Of a DNA stretch of 64,000 bases, positions 60,238 to 64,000 are shown piece by piece. Position numbers and translations under genes: made by a program. The stretch spans positions 496,001 to 560,000 of the forward strand of contig NZ_UAVD01000029.1 of NCBI RefSeq assembly GCF_900460065.1, read 5' to 3'. The DNA comes from Streptomyces griseus. Lineage in GTDB: Bacteria; Actinomycetota; Actinomycetes; Streptomycetales; Streptomycetaceae. Under the pieces are notes generated by a model. It was not told the DNA's origin. It did no database searches and saw only the letters and a list, made by a program, of their open reading frames with translations. Position 1 is the stretch's first letter. Each line of letters begins with the position of its first letter.

Positions 60238-61527
60238 TCAGGTGAATGTGGGGCCGAACGTGAAGGGCAGCGAGCCGACGCGGTTGTCGAAATTCGAGTC
60301 CACCAGGTCCGGATCTCCCAGATCGCGCATGACGGGACGACGCGCAATCAGTTCCCGGAAGAGGGCCGTCATTTCGAGCCGTGCCAGATGCGCTCCCAGA
60401 CAGTGGTGCGGACCTCCGCCGCCGTATCCCAGATGGGGATTGGGCGACCGGGTGATGTCGAAGCGGTCCGGATGGGTGAAAACCGTCTCGTCGCGATTGG
60501 CCGACGCGTAGATGAGAGCGACTTTCTCCCCCGGGAGAAACGTACGACCGCCCAGGGCGCATTCCTCGGCGACCGTCCTGCGGAACTGGATGATCGGCGT
60601 CGAATGCCGCACGATCTCGTCGACGGCGCCATCGATGTACCGGTCGAAGTCGGACCGCAGCAGCTCCCGCTGCTCCGGATGCCGGTCGAGGAGGAACAGT
60701 CCGTGCGCGATGGCGTTGCGGGTCGTCTCCACCCCGGCCACCAGCAGCAGCGAGAAGAAGGCGCCGAGTTGCCGCCCGGACAGCGCCTCGCCGTCGATGT
60801 CCGCGTTGACGAGCGCCGATACGAGGTCGTCCTCGGGGCGCTGCCGCCGCTCCCGGGCGAGCCGTCCCATGACGAACTGCATCCTGGCCAGCGACGCCAG
60901 TCCACGACCGGGAATCCGCAGCCGGGCCCGGCCGCGGCGTTCGACGCCGACGTGCTCCGATGCGTGGTCGATCTGCTCCGCGATCCGCGCCCGGTACGCC
61001 GCCGGGACGCCCATCAGGTCGCAGATCACCTCCAGCGGCAGCCGCGAGGCCGCCGACGGCATGAAGTCCCGGGGGCGCTCGGCGATCAGCTCGTCCACCA
61101 GCCGCCCGGCGAGCCGGCCGACGTTCTCCTCGGCCTCCGCCAGCAGCCGGGGGGTGAAACGCCGCGAGATGATCCGGCGCAGCGCCGCGTGCTCGGGCCC
61201 GTCCATGTTGACCATCGAGTTCCCGAACAGCGCCTTGGCCCAGCCGGCCGGCTCCGGCGTGGTGACCCCCGGAGCGCTCGCGAACACCTGCGGCGTGCGG
61301 CTCGCAGTCCGCACGTCCGCGTGGCGCACCAGGGCGCGGAACGGCTTCCCTGCGGTACGCGCGGTACCGGCCCGCGGGGTGAACAGCACCGGCTCCTCCA
61401 ACTCCCGCAGCAGGGCGAAGGCCCGGAGCCTCACGGGCCGGGGCAGCCGCCAGAAGGCCGGATCGGCCAGATCGACGTCCGCCGCGCGCAGTACACGGCC
61501 CTCGGACAACTGGTACGGAACGGTCAT
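60238..61527 (-). CDS. Cytochrome P450
   Basis: 429-aa P450. The I-helix reads LLLVAGVETTRNAI, the K-helix has DEIVRHSTP (ExxR as EIVR) and the heme loop reads LGYGGGGPHHCLGAHLARLE with the axial Cys. No ferredoxin gene follows it, so redox partners come from elsewhere. ATG 61527 is chosen because GGAGG lies 8 nt upstream; ATG 61533 would be too close to it. It is divergent from the tyrosinase operon, but no biosynthetic partner is adjacent. Confidence 0.95.
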   Translation of the reverse strand: MTVPYQLSEGRVLRAADVDLADPAFWRLPRPVRLRAFALLRELEEPVLFTPRAGTARTAGKPFRALVRHADVRTASRTPQVFASAPGVTTPEPAGWAKALFGNSMVNMDGPEHAALRRIISRRFTPRLLAEAEENVGRLAGRLVDELIAERPRDFMPSAASRLPLEVICDLMGVPAAYRARIAEQIDHASEHVGVERRGRARLRIPGRGLASLARMQFVMGRLARERRQRPEDDLVSALVNADIDGEALSGRQLGAFFSLLLVAGVETTRNAIAHGLFLLDRHPEQRELLRSDFDRYIDGAVDEIVRHSTPIIQFRRTVAEECALGGRTFLPGEKVALIYASANRDETVFTHPDRFDITRSPNPHLGYGGGGPHHCLGAHLARLEMTALFRELIARRPVMRDLGDPDLVDSNFDNRVGSLPFTFGPTFT

Positions 61528-61780
61528 GTCCATCACCTCCACGGTTCGCCAGGCCATGGTCCGGCCGCCGGCCGCGAGGAGCACCGTCGACGCGGCCCGT
61601 CACTCCCGATGGGCCCCCACCCTCACGCGTTTGACGGAACGGACGCGGCCCGAGTGCTCCGTACGCCCCACGTACGAGAACCGTTTCGCCATCGCCTCGT
61701 TGTCAACATCGCCATCAGAAGCACCTCGGACGAGTTAACGAATCGACGAGGCGAGTCAACGAGAGGCAGGTAGTCACCTC

Positions 61781-62266
61781 ATGAGCCCCACCCCCGCGAA
61801 ACCGGGCGGCACCCGCGTTCCCTCCCGCCGGATCGTCCTGCGCGGAGCCTTCACCGCCGCAGTGGTCACGGGCACCGCGGGCGCCCTGTTCCCGCTGCTC
61901 GACCGCGGGCCGGCCGCCGAGGCCCGGCCCGCCCCCGCCGCGCCCGCGTCCGGCCCCGCGCCCCGTCCCGTGCGCACGGCCGACGAGTTCGCCGAGATGT
62001 ACCGGGGCCGGGAGATCCGGGCGACGGCGACCGCGGTCGTCCCCGCCGGAGCCGCGGACGAGGACCGGGTCGCGATCGCCGCCGAACCGGGCGCCGAGGT
62101 CCGCATCGACGGCAGGCCCCTGCACGTCATGAGGCGGGCGGACGGCACCTATCTGAGCGACGTCCGGCACTACGAGTCGTACCCGACGCTGCTGGAGGCG
62201 GCCCGTGCCGCCGTCGACGAGCTCGGAGCCGCCCGACTCGCGCACCCCGCCGCGCACCGCATGTGA
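61781..62266 (+). CDS. melC1: Tyrosinase cofactor / copper chaperone MelC1
   Basis: 161-aa protein with a Tat signal (SRRIVLRGAFTAAVVTG) and the MelC1 C-terminal core (LHVMRRADGTYLSDVRHYES, then YPTLLEAARAAVDELG). MelC1 delivers copper to apotyrosinase and carries it out through the Tat pathway. It precedes melC2 by 19 nt, the standard melanin operon. Confidence 0.95.
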   Translation: MSPTPAKPGGTRVPSRRIVLRGAFTAAVVTGTAGALFPLLDRGPAAEARPAPAAPASGPAPRPVRTADEFAEMYRGREIRATATAVVPAGAADEDRVAIAAEPGAEVRIDGRPLHVMRRADGTYLSDVRHYESYPTLLEAARAAVDELGAARLAHPAAHRM

Positions 62267-62285
62267 ACCAGGAGGAGCAGCACCG

Positions 62286-63149
62286 GTGTACACCCGCAAG
62301 AACCAGCGCGACCTCACGCGCACCGAGAAGCGCCGACTCGTCGACGCGATCCTGAAACTGAAGCGCTCGGGCCGCTACGACGACTTCGTCGTCATGCACC
62401 GGGAGTACTACGTCATGGACACCGAGCGGCGACCGCGCCCGGCGCACATGACGTCCTCGTTCTTCCCCTGGCACCGCCAGTACCTGCTGGAGTTCGAGAA
62501 GGCGCTCCGGGGCGTCGACGCGGGCGTCAGCGTCCCCTACTGGGACTGGACCCAGGACAACAAGCCGACCTCGTCGCTCTGGGCGGAGGACTTCCTCGGC
62601 GGCAACGGCAGGACCGGCGACCGCCAGGTCACCACCGGGGCGTTCGCCTACGGCGCGGGCAACTGGAGCGTCGGCAGGGGCGTCACCGACGAGCACTACC
62701 TCACCCGCAACTTCGGCAGACCCGGCCGTGACCCGGTCTCCCTCCCCACTGAGGGCGACCTGGCGCGGGCGCTCAAGGACCCCGTCTACGACACCGAGCC
62801 CTGGAACAGCGTCTGCTCCGAGGGCTTCCGCAACCGCGTCGAGGGATGGGGGATCCAGGGCGTACGCGGGGTGGGCCTCCACAACCGGGTCCACCAGTGG
62901 GTCGGCGGCCCGATGGCGGGCGCCGCCTCCCCCGAGGACCCGGTGTTCTGGCTCCACCACTCCTTCATCGACCTGCTGTGGGACCGGTGGCGCACGGCGC
63001 ACCCGGACTCCGCCTACCGGCCGGGTCGCAAGCCCGCCTCGCCGAGCCGGGACCGCGACTACGTCTTCGGCCTCGACGAGGCGATGCCCCCCTGGGGCGT
63101 GACCCCGAGGAAGCTCCTCGACCACAGCAGGACCTACCGCTACGCCTGA
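62286..63149 (+). CDS. melC2: Tyrosinase MelC2
   Basis: 287-aa type 3 copper enzyme that oxidises tyrosine and DOPA on the way to melanin. Copper ligands are visible in SSFFPWHRQYLLEFE, GLHNRVHQWVGG and PVFWLHHSFIDLLWDRW. It has no signal peptide of its own and is co-exported with MelC1. GTG 62286 has GGAGG about 10 nt upstream. Length agrees with other Streptomyces tyrosinases (about 273-290). Confidence 0.96.
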   Translation: MYTRKNQRDLTRTEKRRLVDAILKLKRSGRYDDFVVMHREYYVMDTERRPRPAHMTSSFFPWHRQYLLEFEKALRGVDAGVSVPYWDWTQDNKPTSSLWAEDFLGGNGRTGDRQVTTGAFAYGAGNWSVGRGVTDEHYLTRNFGRPGRDPVSLPTEGDLARALKDPVYDTEPWNSVCSEGFRNRVEGWGIQGVRGVGLHNRVHQWVGGPMAGAASPEDPVFWLHHSFIDLLWDRWRTAHPDSAYRPGRKPASPSRDRDYVFGLDEAMPPWGVTPRKLLDHSRTYRYA

Positions 63150-63160
63150 GCCCGGACGAA

Positions 63161-63202
63161 GGAACGGCCGGCCCCCTCCGCGAGGAGGGGGCCGGCCGTT
63201 CC
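63161..63202. terminator. Bidirectional terminator between melC2 and the chaplin gene
   Basis: A perfect 18-bp stem: GGAACGGCCGGCCCCCTC (63161-63178) and its complement (63185-63202) with a 6-nt loop, between convergent genes. Confidence 0.88.
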
Positions 63203-63216
63203 GGAACGACGGGAGA

Positions 63217-63498
63217 TCAGCGGCCGTAGCCGTAGCCACCGTTGTCGTGGTGGCCCGCGTCGACGTTGGCGCAGGTGTTGCCGAAGGCCGGGTTCAGCAG
63301 GCCGATCACGTTGATCGTGTTGCCGCAGAGGTTCACCGGCACGTGCACGGGCACCTGGACGGCGTTGCCCGAAGCGACGCCGGGGGAGCCGGCGGCGAGG
63401 CCCTGCGCGCCCGCGTCCGCGGAGGCCATGCCGGCGCCGCCGGCGATCAGGGCGCCGGTACCGGCCATGACTGCGGCGACCTTCGTCATACGAGACAT
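63217..63498 (-). CDS. Short chaplin
   Basis: 93-aa secreted amyloid-forming surface protein of the chaplin family. A signal peptide ends near ASA; the single chaplin domain reads GSPGVASGNAVQVPVHVPVN then LCGNTINVIGLLNPAFGNTC, with the two conserved Cys. The His/Gly/Tyr-rich tail after it is short. It coats aerial hyphae. ATG 63498 has AGGAG 6 nt upstream. Confidence 0.95.
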   Translation of the reverse strand: MSRMTKVAAVMAGTGALIAGGAGMASADAGAQGLAAGSPGVASGNAVQVPVHVPVNLCGNTINVIGLLNPAFGNTCANVDAGHHDNGGYGYGR

Positions 63499-63637
63499 TC
63501 GGAACTCCTAGAACAGTTAGGGGGTGTGCTGCGGACGCGAGGCCCGCACCCCCTGACAACGCGGCAGAGGCCGGACGGTAACGGATCAGCCCATAGGTGA
63601 TATCTCCGACGCACCTGTCCGGCGTACGCCCGGCGCG

Positions 63638-64000
63638 TCAGCGCCCGATCACCGGCAGCCCCGACAACCGCTCGTGCCAGTCCCGCGCCGCCGGGAACCG
63701 GGCCTTCACGGTCTCCACGGCCCGCTCCCGTACGGCCACCTGCGACTCGCGCAGCCGCAGCAGCGGCTCCAGGCCCGGCCGCGCCAGCAGCAGTCGCTGG
63801 TTGACCACGGGCACCGGCCCCCAGTGGTTCTTGTAGCTCTCCGCACCGCGCAGCAGGCTCAGCACCGTCCGGCCGCCGTCCGAAGCCTGCTGGGCGACCT
63901 CGCGCAGCAGCATCGTCGACACGTCGACCTTCCGCTCGCGCAGCGCCGGGTCCGCACCGTACAGGTAGCCGCCCGTCAGCCGGCCGGACTGCAACGACAG
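63638..64000 (-). CDS. GNAT-family (BioF2/CelD-like) protein, C-terminal part at right edge
   Basis: The visible 121 codons are the C terminus of a protein entering from the right edge. SGRLTGGYLYG, MLLREVAQQASDGGRTVLSL and LRGAESYKNHWG match the C-terminal core of GNAT proteins of the BioF2-like/cellulose-biosynthesis group (a YK..W motif before the end). The N terminus is outside the window, so no role can be assigned. Confidence 0.75.
   Translation of the reverse strand: MSLQSGRLTGGYLYGADPALRERKVDVSTMLLREVAQQASDGGRTVLSLLRGAESYKNHWGPVPVVNQRLLLARPGLEPLLRLRESQVAVRERAVETVKARFPAARDWHERLSGLPVIGR

Noticed and set aside
60238..63149. P450, tyrosinase and GH26 genes as one biosynthetic cluster
   Set aside because: They lie on different strands with separate terminators and belong to common unlinked Streptomyces functions.

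Overview
The window is high-GC actinobacterial DNA, almost certainly a Streptomyces chromosome. It carries a short chaplin, a melC1-melC2 tyrosinase pair, a Streptomyces subtilisin inhibitor, a set of zinc-free ribosomal-protein paralogues, and rare TTA (bldA-type) codons in pathway genes. No tRNA, rRNA, CRISPR array or complete insertion sequence was seen.

Region A (1-16350) is a nonribosomal peptide locus. A minus-strand operon runs MFS exporter, C-A-T NRPS, MbtH, an 81-aa unknown protein, a SyrP/AsnO-type dioxygenase, a C-T protein with only a stub of an adenylation domain, and a C-A-methyltransferase NRPS that leaves the left edge. Diverging from it is a plus-strand operon of two cobalamin-type radical SAM enzymes, a degenerate thioesterase-like protein and an FkbM methyltransferase. 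The first adenylation pocket resembles the Asn code, so an N-methylated and possibly beta-hydroxylated Asn unit is plausible. A TetR gene and a methyltransferase remnant (16405-17210) close the region.

Region B (17395-28953) holds two circularly permuted ATP-grasp ligases, an exporter and a tightly overlapping operon: acylating aldehyde dehydrogenase, pyruvate aldolase, JmjC-type cupin oxygenase, alpha-oxoamine synthase, CitE-like lyase, ornithine-cyclodeaminase-like dehydrogenase and MesC-like dehydratase. The core matches the logic of ketomemicin-type carbonylmethylene pseudopeptide assembly, with an added aldehyde/pyruvate front end.

Region C (29066-36836) is mixed: an NTF2-like protein, an exporter, a TOPRIM protein, an iron-box-controlled siderophore importer and a secreted protease inhibitor. 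A near-palindromic element at 36771-36836 is related to another in region A (12640-12818).

Region D (38536-56136) is the most striking part. It reads as a zinc-starvation island with three Zur-box-like palindromes. It contains zinc-free paralogues of S18, L31, L33, L28 and S14, a CobW-like protein, a secondary beta-propeller gene and a FecB/FecC/FecE-type metallophore importer. That importer runs directly into a ribosomal-peptide cluster: a 44-aa Cys-free precursor, a strong hairpin, an E1-like partner, a CocE-type hydrolase, a YcaO, a SagB-type dehydrogenase and two ABC exporter halves. The arrangement suggests a Zur-controlled, ribosomally made zinc-binding compound with its own export and re-uptake.

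Region E (56180-64000) is ordinary accessory and developmental content: a PAS-GAF-SpoIIE-HATPase phosphatase, a GH26-like hydrolase, a P450, tyrosinase, a chaplin and the end of a GNAT-family gene.
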